Shown in pieces: positions 1 to 8,283 of a stretch of 64,000 nt of DNA. The position numbers and the translations under genes were made by a program. Each line of letters starts with the position of its first letter. Within the stretch, counting starts at the first letter, position 1. A model generated the notes under the pieces. That model did not search any database, was not told where the DNA came from, and saw nothing but the letters and a program-made list of their open reading frames with translations. Source of the stretch: Hyphomicrobiaceae bacterium (GTDB lineage: Bacteria; Pseudomonadota; Alphaproteobacteria; Rhizobiales; Hyphomicrobiaceae); assembly GCA_022844225.1 (NCBI GenBank), contig JALHMC010000005.1:94782-158781 (forward strand), read 5' to 3'.

Positions 1-2748
1 GTCAGCTGGTTCTGGCTGGTCGGTGCCGTCGCCCTCTCGCTGCTGCCCACCCTCATCAAGGTCAACCTCGGCGGCTCCGAAGGCGTCGTCACGCTCGCCA
101 TGGTTGCCTTCACGATCGGCATCGCCTTGGGCTCGCTCGTCGCGGCCCGCGCCAGCCACCATCGCCCGAACCTGGCTCTGGTGCCCGTCGGCGCCGTGCT
201 GATGGCGCTGTTCGCCACCAAGCTGGCCTACCTCGCCTCGACCGCGACCCCGGCGACCACCGTCATCGGCCCGGCGGCTTTTCTCGCCGACGTCTCCGGC
301 TGGCCGCTTCTCCTCGCCCTCACCGGCCTTGCCTTCGCCGGCGGCCTTTATATCGTCCCCGCCTTCGCCGCCGTGCAGGCCTGGGCCGAGCCCGAGCGCC
401 GCGCGCGCTCTGTCGCCGCCGTCAACATTCTCAACGCGCTCTACATGACGCTCGCCGGCCTCGCCGTCGCCGTCCTGCAGGCGCACGGAACGGGCCTCGG
501 CGTGCTGTTCCTCGCGCTTGGCATCGCCAGCCTCGTTGTCGCCGGTCTCGTCATGTGGGCCTGGGGCCGCGACGGCGTCCAGGACGTCGGCCGCTTCATC
601 TTCCAGACCTTCCTTCGGCTCGAAGTAAAGGGCCTCGAGAACCTGCCGAAGTCCGGCGAGCGCACCATCATCGCCCCGAACCACGTCAGCCTTCTCGACG
701 GCGCGATCATGCATGCGATTCTCCCCGGCCACGCTGCCTTCGCCATCGACACCGGCATGGCCGAGAAGGCATGGGTGAAACCGTTCCTGAAGGTGATCAA
801 CGCCTTCACCCTCGACCCAACCAAGCCGCTTGCCACCCGCGCGCTCGTCAACATCGTCAAAGGCGGCCAGACCATCGTCATTTTCCCCGAGGGTCGATTG
901 ACCGTCACCGGCGGTCTGATGAAGGTCTACGACGGCACCGCCATGATCGCCGACAAGGCCGATGCCTGGGTCGTGCCGGTTCGCATCGAAGGGCCCGAGC
1001 GCTCCGGCTTCAGCTACTTGCGCCCGACGCAGATCCTCAAGGCCTGGTTCCCCAAAACCACCGTCACCATCCTCGAACCCCGGAAGCTGTCGCTGTCGCC
1101 GGAACTCAAGGGCAAGACGCGCCGCCAATCCGCCGGAGCCCGCTTCCAGGACATCATGGTCGACACCGCCGTCGAGACCGCCCGCATCGACCAGACGCTG
1201 TTTTCGGCCCTGGTCGAAGCCAAGCGGACCAAGGCGACCGGCAAGACACCCGCCGTGGAAGACCCGCTCGGCACTCGCCTCTCCTATGGCAAGCTTATCC
1301 TCGGCGCACAGGTGCTGGCCGAAAAGCTCCAACCCCTCGCGCCCGAAGGTCAAGCCGTCGGCGTGCTCCTCCCCAATTCGGCCGGCGTTGCCGTCACGTT
1401 CTTTGCGCTTCAAACGATTGGCCGAGTACCGGCCATGATCAACTTCACTGCCGGTCCTCAGAATGTCGCCGCCGCTTGCCGTGCCGCCGAGGCGAAAGTC
1501 GTTCTCTCCTCACGCGCCTTCGTCGAGAGGGGCCGCCTCGGCGACCTGATCGCCAGGCTTCAGGCTGACGGCATCGCCATCCACTATCTCGAGGATATCC
1601 GCGCCTCGATCGGTCTCGTCGACAAGCTCCGCGCCGTCCTGCGTGGCTCCCGTCCCCTCGTCACGCGTCAACCGAACGACCCCGCCGTCGTCCTCTTCAC
1701 CTCGGGCTCGGAAGGCACGCCCAAGGGCGTCGTCCTGTCCCACCGCAACCTGCTCGCCAACGCCGCCCAGTGCCTCGCGCGCATCGCTGCGGATGGCGAG
1801 GACAAGGTCTTCAACGTATTGCCTGTCTTCCACTCGTTCGGGCTGACCGGTGGCATGATCATGCCGCTCATGGGCGGCATCCCCGCCTATCTTTACCCAT
1901 CTCCACTGCACTACCGCATCGTGCCGGAGCTGATCTACCAGACCAACGCCACGATCCTTTTCGGCACCGACACGTTCCTTTCCGGCTACGCCCGCACGGC
2001 GCACCCCTACGACTTGCACAACGTCCGACTGATCATGGCTGGCGCCGAGGCCGTCAAGGACCGCACGCGGCAGATTTACATGGAGCGTTTCGGCGTGCGC
2101 ATACTCGAGGGCTATGGTGTCACCGAGACGGCCCCCGTCCTCGCCATCAACACGCCGCTCGCCAACCGGCCCGGCACGGTCGGCCGTCTCTCGCCGTTGA
2201 TGAAGGCCAAGCTCGATCCCGTCCCCGGCATCGACGAAGGCGGCCGTCTCTCGGTCGCTGGCCCGAACGTCATGCTCGGCTACTACCGCGCCGAGAATCC
2301 CGGCGTACTCGAGCCGCCTGCCGACGGCTGGCACGACACCGGCGACATCGTCACCATCGACGCCGACGGCTACATCCGCATCAAGGGTCGGGCCAAACGC
2401 TTCGCCAAGATCGCAGGCGAGATGGTCTCGCTCTCCGCCGTCGAGGCACTGGCCGCCGAGCTGTGGCCGCAGGCGCTCTCCATCGTCGTCGCGCTGCCCG
2501 ATCCCCGCAAAGGCGAGCGTTTGGTGCTCCTCACCCAGCAAGCCGGCGCCGATCGCGCCGCGTTCTTGCGCCATGCCCGCCTCAAGGGCGTCACCGAGCT
2601 TTCGGCACCCGCTGATATCATAATCGTCGATCGCATTCCGTTGCTCGGCTCCGGCAAGGCGGACTATCAGGCTGCGACGACGCTCGCCCGCGAACGCACC
2701 ACATCGAAAACCGAAACCGAGGCGCCCGCCATCGAAGCCGCGGAGTAG
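1..2748 (+). CDS. MFS / PlsC acyltransferase / acyl-ACP synthetase fusion, 5' truncated
   Basis: The reading frame is open from the first base, so the start lies outside the window; 915 residues are visible. Three parts follow in order: a hydrophobic MFS-like membrane region (about residues 1-190), a PlsC-type acyltransferase with NHVSLLD (227-233) and FPEGR (295-299), and an AMP-binding ligase with FTSGSEGTPKGV (566-577) and GYGVTETAP (about 704). Known relatives (LplT plus Aas in enterobacteria) import lysophospholipid, activate a fatty acid on acyl carrier protein and re-acylate the lysolipid at the inner membrane. Here all three are one chain, an arrangement known from several Hyphomicrobiales. 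An internal ATG at 100 is not the likely start because it would cut the membrane part. The family is clear; exact substrate is inferred. Confidence 0.9.
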   Translation, partial: VSWFWLVGAVALSLLPTLIKVNLGGSEGVVTLAMVAFTIGIALGSLVAARASHHRPNLALVPVGAVLMALFATKLAYLASTATPATTVIGPAAFLADVSGWPLLLALTGLAFAGGLYIVPAFAAVQAWAEPERRARSVAAVNILNALYMTLAGLAVAVLQAHGTGLGVLFLALGIASLVVAGLVMWAWGRDGVQDVGRFIFQTFLRLEVKGLENLPKSGERTIIAPNHVSLLDGAIMHAILPGHAAFAIDTGMAEKAWVKPFLKVINAFTLDPTKPLATRALVNIVKGGQTIVIFPEGRLTVTGGLMKVYDGTAMIADKADAWVVPVRIEGPERSGFSYLRPTQILKAWFPKTTVTILEPRKLSLSPELKGKTRRQSAGARFQDIMVDTAVETARIDQTLFSALVEAKRTKATGKTPAVEDPLGTRLSYGKLILGAQVLAEKLQPLAPEGQAVGVLLPNSAGVAVTFFALQTIGRVPAMINFTAGPQNVAAACRAAEAKVVLSSRAFVERGRLGDLIARLQADGIAIHYLEDIRASIGLVDKLRAVLRGSRPLVTRQPNDPAVVLFTSGSEGTPKGVVLSHRNLLANAAQCLARIAADGEDKVFNVLPVFHSFGLTGGMIMPLMGGIPAYLYPSPLHYRIVPELIYQTNATILFGTDTFLSGYARTAHPYDLHNVRLIMAGAEAVKDRTRQIYMERFGVRILEGYGVTETAPVLAINTPLANRPGTVGRLSPLMKAKLDPVPGIDEGGRLSVAGPNVMLGYYRAENPGVLEPPADGWHDTGDIVTIDADGYIRIKGRAKRFAKIAGEMVSLSAVEALAAELWPQALSIVVALPDPRKGERLVLLTQQAGADRAAFLRHARLKGVTELSAPADIIIVDRIPLLGSGKADYQAATTLARERTTSKTETEAPAIEAAE

Positions 2749-3025
2749 CGGCACACGTTGCGGCCTCGTCCCACAAGCCTGCATGCAACCCTTCCATCGA
2801 CAGGAAAGATGGGGATTGGACGCCCTCGCGCGCCGGACCTCTTCTCTGCTCCCCTTCGATGGGAAGCGGGCGGGGGATGACCGGCTGGCATGGCAGCGGA
2901 GAGGCCCTCTGACGCGAAATCTGCCGAGACGATAGCCCCGCTTCGCCAGAAGCGTTCGGACAAGCACGCCGGCGAATTATGCTAACCTTCGGCTCTCCCT
3001 TCCCGCATACCGCTAGAATCCCCCC
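2749..3025. other. Intergenic region with REP-like imperfect hairpins
   Basis: No convincing gene is seen. The stretch holds imperfect inverted repeats around 2785-2815 (CCATC paired with GATGG) and around 2850-2875 (CCCCTTCG followed by GGGAAGCGGG), resembling decayed repetitive extragenic palindromes. The last 30 bases probably carry the promoter of the downstream carrier gene, but no clear -35/-10 pair can be assigned. Confidence 0.4.
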
Positions 3026-3985
3026 ATGCTCGACATCATCGCCCTGATCGCGCCCGTCTTCGGGCTCATCGGGCTCGGCTTTCTGGCCGCGAAAGGCCGC
3101 CTTCTCGACGCGCCCGCGCCCCGCGTGCTCGCCTTGTTCGGCTACAAGATCGCCATGCCGGCGCTGCTGTTTCGAGCCATGGCCGGCGTCGGCGAGGTCC
3201 CCGTCTCGCCCCTGTGGCTGGCCCTGACCTACATCGCCGGCATCGCCGCGACCTGGATCCTCGCCGTTCTCGCCACCCGGCTTGTCCTGCGCCGCCCGGC
3301 CGAAGACGCCCCGGCTTTCGCCATGGGCGCCTGTTTTTCCAACGGCGTCATGCTGGGCTTTCCCGTCATCCTGCTGGCCCTCGGCCCCGAGGCCGCGACA
3401 CCGATGGCCTTCCTCGCCACTTGCGAGACCGTGCTGCTCTGGATTTTCGGGACGCTGCACATGGGCCTCGTCACCCGCGAAAAGGGCCGCGCCGGTCTCC
3501 GCGCCCTCGGCGCCGTCCTGCTCGACGTTGCCCGCAATCCTCTCATTCTCGCGCTCGCCGCCGGCCTCGCCTGGAGCACGACGGGCATCGCGATACCAGC
3601 TATACCCGCCCGCCTCGTCGATCTGCTGGCCGGCGCCGCCATCCCGGTGTCGTTGTTTGCGCTCGGCATGTCGCTCGCGGCCTACGAGTTCCGCGGACAA
3701 GCATCCAGCGTCGCCACCCTGTGCGTCCTGAAACTGGTGCTGTATCCGGCTCTGGCGTTCTGGCTGGCGACCGAGGTCTTCCAACTGCCGCGCATCTGGG
3801 CCGGCGCGCTGGTCATCTACGTCGCGATGCCGGTCGGCGCCAACGCCTTCATCTTCGCCGCCCGCTACGACCGCGCCGTCGGCTCCATTTCCGCCGCAGT
3901 CGCGGTCTCCACCGTGCTGTCGGTCGTGACGGTGACCCTGGCCCTCGCCTTCCTGGCCCACCGCGGCATCGTCATACCGCTGTAA
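3026..3985 (+). CDS. AEC family transporter (auxin efflux carrier type)
   Basis: A 319-residue, strongly hydrophobic protein with two halves of alternating membrane segments, as in the PIN/AEC carrier family (normally about 310-320 residues and ten helices). It opens with a hydrophobic segment right after the ATG and has the family-like stretches GLGFLAAKGRL near the N-terminus and VYVAMPVGANAF-like (IYVAMPVGANAFIF) near residue 270. Bacterial members export or import small organic acids such as malate or malonate at the inner membrane; the substrate here cannot be read from the sequence. It stands alone between a same-strand gene and an opposite-strand group. Confidence 0.85.
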   Translation: MLDIIALIAPVFGLIGLGFLAAKGRLLDAPAPRVLALFGYKIAMPALLFRAMAGVGEVPVSPLWLALTYIAGIAATWILAVLATRLVLRRPAEDAPAFAMGACFSNGVMLGFPVILLALGPEAATPMAFLATCETVLLWIFGTLHMGLVTREKGRAGLRALGAVLLDVARNPLILALAAGLAWSTTGIAIPAIPARLVDLLAGAAIPVSLFALGMSLAAYEFRGQASSVATLCVLKLVLYPALAFWLATEVFQLPRIWAGALVIYVAMPVGANAFIFAARYDRAVGSISAAVAVSTVLSVVTVTLALAFLAHRGIVIPL

Positions 3986-4017
3986 CGCCCCGATCCGGGC
4001 GCCGCCAACAGGCAGGT

Positions 4018-4242
4018 CTACCGGGCGCGACTCAAGAGCGCTGAGATCGCGGCCACCTCGTCCTCGATCGCCCCGATCACAGCAGCTGCCTGGTGATGCA
4101 GCCCCGCCGCGAGTGCTGCCGTCTCAGCGCCATGCGCGATCTCGGAATTGATGCCAGCCCAGAGACCGTACGCATCGGCAACGCGCTCGCTCGATGCGTC
4201 GCGTTCGCGGATCCCCGTGGGGTAGAACCCATCCAGGCCCAT
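4018..4242 (-). CDS. Small hypothetical protein (74 aa)
   Basis: This short frame is supported by an excellent ribosome binding site, GAGGTG, about six bases before its ATG, and by position: same strand and about 100 bases downstream of the nitronate monooxygenase gene. The product is 74 residues, Ala-rich and apparently helical, with no signal peptide, membrane span or recognisable domain. A competing frame on the other strand (4093-4458) runs into the monooxygenase gene and has no ribosome binding site. I do not recognise the family and assign no function. Confidence 0.5.
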   Translation of the reverse strand: MGLDGFYPTGIRERDASSERVADAYGLWAGINSEIAHGAETAALAAGLHHQAAAVIGAIEDEVAAISALLSRAR

Positions 4243-4340
4243 ATCGCCACCTCAGCCCGTACGGCGGCCCACGCGGCTGCCGACCCACGAAGCCTAGGCG
4301 TGATTTGGCTTAACGAGATCTTAACGGCGTACCATCCTCC

Positions 4341-5480
4341 TCATTCCATGGTCGAAGAGAGCCGCTCCACCGCTTCCGCGAAATCCTTTTTGAACTCGAA
4401 CACCACATCGCGGGCGCGCAGTTCGTGCTGCATCAAGCCGACCGCCTGCCCCACATAGTAGGTCGCCAGCTCCTTCGCGCCCTTGTGGCCGGCCTCGGCA
4501 AGCTTATCCACCTTCGCCAGCGCCGGCCTCGAAATCATGCCCTGCAGCGGCATCTCCAGCGGTTCGGGCATGCCGGGACCGCTCCACGCCTCGGTCCACG
4601 GTGACTTCAGCTGCCGCGTCGGCTTTCCCGTGCGACTGCGCGAACGCACCGTATCGCGCGACGTGGCCGCCAGCATCTTCGCCTTCACCGTCGGAATGGT
4701 CTCGGCCTCGACCGTCGTCAGCCACACCGAGCCCGTCCAGGCGCCCGCCGCACCCATCGCCATCACTGCCGCCATCTGCCGCCCCGTCGCGATGCCACCG
4801 GCCGCCAGCACCTGCACCTCGGGATGATCCTTGATCGCATCCAGCACCTCCGGCACCACCACCATGGTCGAGATCTCACCGCAGTGCCCGCCCGCTTCCG
4901 TGCCCGACACGACCAGAATCTCCACGCCCGCTTCGATATTCTTCCAGGCGTGCTGCCGCGCGCCCGTCAGCGCGCCGATGGCGATGCCCTTGGCCCGGCA
5001 ACGCTCCACCACCGACTTCGGCGGCGGTCCGAGCGCGTTGACAAACATCTTGATCGGATGTGCGAAGGCGACGTCGAGCAGCCGCTGCGCGCCGTCCTCC
5101 CTCATGTTCGCCGAGTAGTCGTGCGCCCAGTTCGAGGTCCACAGATCCGAGCTGTCGACACCATGCTTCTCGAGCAGCCCTGCGATATGGCGCTTGTGGC
5201 TATCGGGAACGCGGCTCGCCAACTCCTCACTGGTGAGCTCACCCGACTTGTCCTCCATGCGCGCGGGGATCAGCAGGTCTACGCCATACGGCCCCTTGAT
5301 GCGCGCATCGATCCACGCGAGATCGATCTCCAGTGTCTCGGGCGTATGTGCGACGGCACCCAGCACGCCGAACCCGCCGGCATTCGTCACCTCGACCACG
5401 ACGTCGCGGCAGTGCGTGAAGGCAAAGAGTGGGAACTCGATTCCGAACCGCTTGCAGAGCGCCGAATTCATCGTTTTCAT
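4341..5480 (-). CDS. Nitronate monooxygenase-family FMN enzyme
   Basis: A 379-residue TIM-barrel flavoprotein of the 2-nitropropane dioxygenase / nitronate monooxygenase family. Signs are the N-terminal GGFGVLGA loop, the phosphate-binding region SGTEAGGH with the following GEIST, and VLAAGGIATGRQMAAVMAMG near residue 240. Family members oxidise alkyl nitronates to carbonyl compounds and nitrite with FMN, although many bacterial paralogues probably act on other substrates. The chosen ATG begins MKTMNSALCKRFGIE; an in-frame start lies 27 bases upstream (5507), and neither has a strong ribosome binding site. The family is sure, the natural substrate is not. Confidence 0.88.
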   Translation of the reverse strand: MKTMNSALCKRFGIEFPLFAFTHCRDVVVEVTNAGGFGVLGAVAHTPETLEIDLAWIDARIKGPYGVDLLIPARMEDKSGELTSEELASRVPDSHKRHIAGLLEKHGVDSSDLWTSNWAHDYSANMREDGAQRLLDVAFAHPIKMFVNALGPPPKSVVERCRAKGIAIGALTGARQHAWKNIEAGVEILVVSGTEAGGHCGEISTMVVVPEVLDAIKDHPEVQVLAAGGIATGRQMAAVMAMGAAGAWTGSVWLTTVEAETIPTVKAKMLAATSRDTVRSRSRTGKPTRQLKSPWTEAWSGPGMPEPLEMPLQGMISRPALAKVDKLAEAGHKGAKELATYYVGQAVGLMQHELRARDVVFEFKKDFAEAVERLSSTME

Positions 5481-5564
5481 CCCGTGGCGTTGGATTGCTG
5501 TCCGCAATCCTGACCCGCCGGGATCGACATGGCAATCGCTGGCTCAGAAGTCGAGCCGCGCCCC

Positions 5565-6344
5565 TCAGCCGATATCGATCGTGTCGCCAACGGCGACCTC
5601 ACCCGCTGCCGACACCTTCCCGTAGATCCCGAAATCAGCGTGACCGAACTGCCGCTGCAGCACGGCGGGTATAGCCATGTCCCGCGCGCCTGTGCTCGGA
5701 TCGACATTAGTGGCGTCGCACCGTTGTGTCCGATGAAAGACGTCGAGCGCCGCTCCCCCGACAATCAGCCGCTTGCCGAGCCAGCCGAGCTCGGCCCAGG
5801 CGGGAACGCCATCGATCATGATGTTCGCCCTGAACCGCAAGGGATCGATCGGCTTTCCCATGATCCGCTCGAGATCCCGCACCGACGCGAGGTTCACGAT
5901 ATGAACGCACTTCGCCTTCATGTCCGAGAAGCTGTGTCCCGGCGATGCGACGATCTTCGGTGCGCCTCGCAGCTCGCCCTTCATGAAGGCCGCAACAAAC
6001 TGCTCGATGAGCTGGCGGCCGATCGGCGTCGCGAGGTTGCCACGTGCCACCTGTTTGCCGTCCCGCTTGATCACGAGGGTCTGCCTGTCGTCCTCCACCC
6101 GCGTCTCGAGCGTCGCCAGGCGCTCGTCGCGCATCAGCATCAGGAAATGGATCTTCGGCAGATACTTCGGATTGTCCGGGTCGAACCTCCCGGGACCGTT
6201 CTCGATGGCCCAGGCCCGATCGAGTGGTAGGGTTTCACCCACCTCGAGCGCCACCCGTGTCATGGACTCGGGCGACAGCCCTTTCACAGGATACCGGTAG
6301 ATCGCAGCGACCCGCGGTGTGGTCGCGTCGGATGCGTTGCTCAT
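5565..6344 (-). CDS. MOSC domain-containing protein
   Basis: A 259-residue protein with an N-terminal MOSC_N barrel (typical start, VAAIYRYPVKGLSPES) followed by a MOSC domain. MOSC proteins are related to the C-terminal domain of molybdenum cofactor sulfurase and to mARC N-hydroxylamine reductases, and are thought to bind molybdenum cofactor or carry sulfur. No separate 2Fe-2S domain or aminotransferase domain is present. The start is set by a strong GAGGTGA site eight bases before the ATG; an upstream frame extension is rejected. It lies in tandem after the aldolase gene on the same strand but is separated by a terminator. Partner and substrate are unknown. Confidence 0.85.
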   Translation of the reverse strand: MSNASDATTPRVAAIYRYPVKGLSPESMTRVALEVGETLPLDRAWAIENGPGRFDPDNPKYLPKIHFLMLMRDERLATLETRVEDDRQTLVIKRDGKQVARGNLATPIGRQLIEQFVAAFMKGELRGAPKIVASPGHSFSDMKAKCVHIVNLASVRDLERIMGKPIDPLRFRANIMIDGVPAWAELGWLGKRLIVGGAALDVFHRTQRCDATNVDPSTGARDMAIPAVLQRQFGHADFGIYGKVSAAGEVAVGDTIDIG

Positions 6345-6411
6345 GACGTCACCTCGTCGACGTTTGCTGCGGCGCATCATGCGCCCATGTCAATCGACCA
6401 GCAAGCCAACG

Positions 6412-6440
6412 AAAAAGGCCCGGAGACTGGCCCCGGGCCT
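6412..6440 (-). terminator. Rho-independent terminator after the aldolase gene
   Basis: On the minus strand an eight-base stem AGGCCCGG/CCGGGCCT (6433-6440 with 6416-6423) closes a nine-base loop and is followed at once by a run of T. It lies about 190 bases beyond the aldolase stop codon and upstream of the MOSC gene, so it ends the aldolase transcript. Confidence 0.85.
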
Positions 6441-6468
6441 CATTTGGTATCTCGAATTCGCGACCGCG

Positions 6469-6544
6469 CTAGTGTTCCGGCACCGCCATTTGCTTCCCGT
6501 CGCGGCTGGGTCGAGAGCAAATGTCGGCGCCAGAGGAACACTAG
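6469..6544. repeat. Palindromic element A (CTAGTG ... CACTAG)
   Basis: An imperfect inverted repeat of 76 bases. The outer arms are CTAGTGTTCC and GGAACACTAG (10 bp, perfect). After a three-base bulge on the right-hand side follow inner arms of 16 bases beginning GGC and ending CATTTGCT, with two mismatches, and a loop of about 20 bases. It lies between the aldolase stop and the aldolase terminator, hence in the transcript's 3' untranslated region. Its layout matches the neighbouring element B although the inner arm sequence differs. Confidence 0.8.
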
Positions 6545-6557
6545 CAACATCATGATT

Positions 6558-6636
6558 CTAGTGTAGCTTTTGCATCTGACGTTTGGTGACGAGCCCCGTC
6601 GAGCGCGGGTACCTAACGTCAGATGCGCTACACTAG
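6558..6636. repeat. Palindromic element B (CTAGTG ... CACTAG)
   Basis: An imperfect inverted repeat of 79 bases. The outer arms CTAGTGTAGC and GCTACACTAG are perfect; a four-base TTTT bulge on the left side is followed by 16-base inner arms (GCATCTGACGTTTGGT with its complement, one mismatch) and a loop of about 23 bases. The right end overlaps the stop codon of the aldolase gene. Ten-base outer stem, small one-sided bulge, 16-base inner stem and 20-odd-base loop are all as in element A, but the bulge is on the opposite side, so the two look like mirror-oriented members of one class. Confidence 0.8.
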
Positions 6637-7652
6637 GCGGCCTTCTCCAGGCTCTGCGACCACTTACCGGCTGCGGCAAGGCCATTCATCTTGGCCCGGT
6701 GTGCGAACGCTTTCGAGCCTGCGCCCTCGTTCTCGGTCTTACCGCTCCAAGCCTTCAGCGCCGCGGCCTGCAAGGCACGGCCATACGAGAACGTCAGGTT
6801 CCACGGCAAATTGCCCATCGCGTTCATCAGGTGCAGATGCGCCGTTGCATCCTCGTCCGACTGGCCACCCGAAAGGAACGCGATCCCAGGCACCGCTGCC
6901 GGCACAGTGCGCTTGAGGATCTTCACCGTCTTCTCGGCCACTTCCTCTCGGCTCGCCTGCTTCGCAGCCTTCTTGCCCGAGATGACCATGTTCGGCTTCA
7001 GCACGATCTGCTCGAGCGTGACGCGGTTGTAGTAGAGCTCCTGGAACACGTCCTTGAGCACCCACTCGGTCACCTCCGCGCAGCGATCGATGTCGTGCGC
7101 GCCGTCCATCAGCACTTCCGGCTCGACGATCGGCACCAAGCCGCCCTCGAGGCAGATCGCGGCATACCGCGCCAGCGCGTGGCTGTTCGCCTTGATGCAC
7201 GTGTAGCTCGGAATGCCCGCGCCGATGTCGATCACGGCACGCCATTTCGCGAACTTGGCGCCGAGCCCGACGTACTCTTTCACGCGGCCCGGCAGGCCAT
7301 CCAGTCCTTCGGTGACGACCTCGCCCGGGCAGAATTGCAGCGGCTTCGTCCCACCGTCCACCTTGATGCCGGGCAGCGAGCCGGCGTCCGCAATGATCTT
7401 GGCGAGCGGAGTGCCGTCCTTGGCTTTCTGACGCAACGTCTCGTCATAGAGGATGACGCCCGAGATGTGGCTCTTCATCGCCTCGGTCGACCGGAACAGC
7501 ATCTCGCGGTAGTCGCGGCGGCTGTCGGCGGTCGACTCGGTCTTGATCGAGTCGAAACGCTTCTTGATCGTGCCGGAACTCTCGTCGGCGGCAAGAATGC
7601 CGCGTCCCGGCGCCACCATCGCTTGTGCAACTTGCTCGAGTGTCATCGTCAT
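6633..7652 (-). CDS. Class I fructose-bisphosphate aldolase
   Basis: A 339-residue glycolytic-type class I aldolase that reversibly splits fructose 1,6-bisphosphate into dihydroxyacetone phosphate and glyceraldehyde 3-phosphate in the cytosol through a Schiff base. Family hallmarks are GRGILAADESSGTI (17-30), the LEQIVLKPNMV segment with the Schiff-base lysine at residue 219, and IAFLSGGQSDEDAT with the substrate-binding serine and glycine loop. Length is slightly short of the roughly 360-residue animal enzymes, as usual in alphaproteobacteria. The start has a GGAGG site seven bases upstream. The gene is monocistronic, ended by a terminator; its stop codon lies inside palindromic element B. 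Confidence 0.95.
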   Translation of the reverse strand: MTMTLEQVAQAMVAPGRGILAADESSGTIKKRFDSIKTESTADSRRDYREMLFRSTEAMKSHISGVILYDETLRQKAKDGTPLAKIIADAGSLPGIKVDGGTKPLQFCPGEVVTEGLDGLPGRVKEYVGLGAKFAKWRAVIDIGAGIPSYTCIKANSHALARYAAICLEGGLVPIVEPEVLMDGAHDIDRCAEVTEWVLKDVFQELYYNRVTLEQIVLKPNMVISGKKAAKQASREEVAEKTVKILKRTVPAAVPGIAFLSGGQSDEDATAHLHLMNAMGNLPWNLTFSYGRALQAAALKAWSGKTENEGAGSKAFAHRAKMNGLAAAGKWSQSLEKAA

Positions 7653-7882
7653 GGGCTAGCCTCCGCTGGCTGTCAGTCTCGTGTATCGGGAATCCGGCAG
7701 CGATCCTCTAGCGCGGTTCCGCTACCGTGGCCAAGGGGCCGCCGGGCCTGCCGTCCATCAAGCTGAATAATGAACGACGTACAATGATAAGGAGACCGGT
7801 CAGCTCTTGACTCAAGTCATTGTTTGGAAGTTCCAACATCCTACGCCATGCCCAGCTCAACTTACGGGAAAACGCCGCAACT

Positions 7883-8242
7883 ATGAAGATCCGGTCTCAG
7901 ATCTTTACCGTGTTATGCGCGGCCGGTTTCGCCGCAGCGCTCACCGGCGTCGTCGCCGCCGAACCGAAATCTCCGGAGCTGGCCGTAGCCGGGGAGCGCA
8001 TTTTGTCCGAGAAATGCGCCCAGTGCCACGCCTTGGGCAAGACTGGTAGCAGTCCTCTGGCCGCCGCGCCGCCATTCCGCAGTCTGGCCGCCAAATACCC
8101 GCTCGATCACCTCGCAGAAGCCCTCGCCGAAGGCATCACCACCGGTCACCCGGACATGCCCGAGTTCGTCTTCTCCACCGACGAAATCCCGGCCATCCTG
8201 GCCTATATCGAGGATATCAGCGAGCCCCGCGCAGCCAAGTGA
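7883..8242 (+). CDS. Small class I cytochrome c
   Basis: A 119-residue protein with a Sec signal peptide (about residues 1-26, ending VVAA) and one haem attachment motif CAQCH at 45-49; the probable axial methionine is M92 in HPDMPEF. Mature size of about 93 residues fits a periplasmic single-haem electron carrier. The frame could begin 63 bases earlier, but the extension would precede the signal peptide, so the internal ATG is preferred. It is divergent from the aldolase gene and 41 bases ahead of a dioxygenase gene on the same strand; a functional link with that gene is not established. Confidence 0.88.
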   Translation: MKIRSQIFTVLCAAGFAAALTGVVAAEPKSPELAVAGERILSEKCAQCHALGKTGSSPLAAAPPFRSLAAKYPLDHLAEALAEGITTGHPDMPEFVFSTDEIPAILAYIEDISEPRAAK

Positions 8243-8283
8243 TGGCGCCGGGCGCGGAGCACGATCCAAGGAGAACCACGCCC

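Noticed and set aside
2618..3961. 447-codon minus-strand frame
   Set aside because: Runs antisense to the AEC transporter gene and reads as low-complexity Gly/Asp/Arg-rich sequence.
6469..6636. Integron attC sites for the palindromes
   Set aside because: The ends lack the RYYYAAC/GTTRRRY core sites, and no integrase or gene cassette is near.
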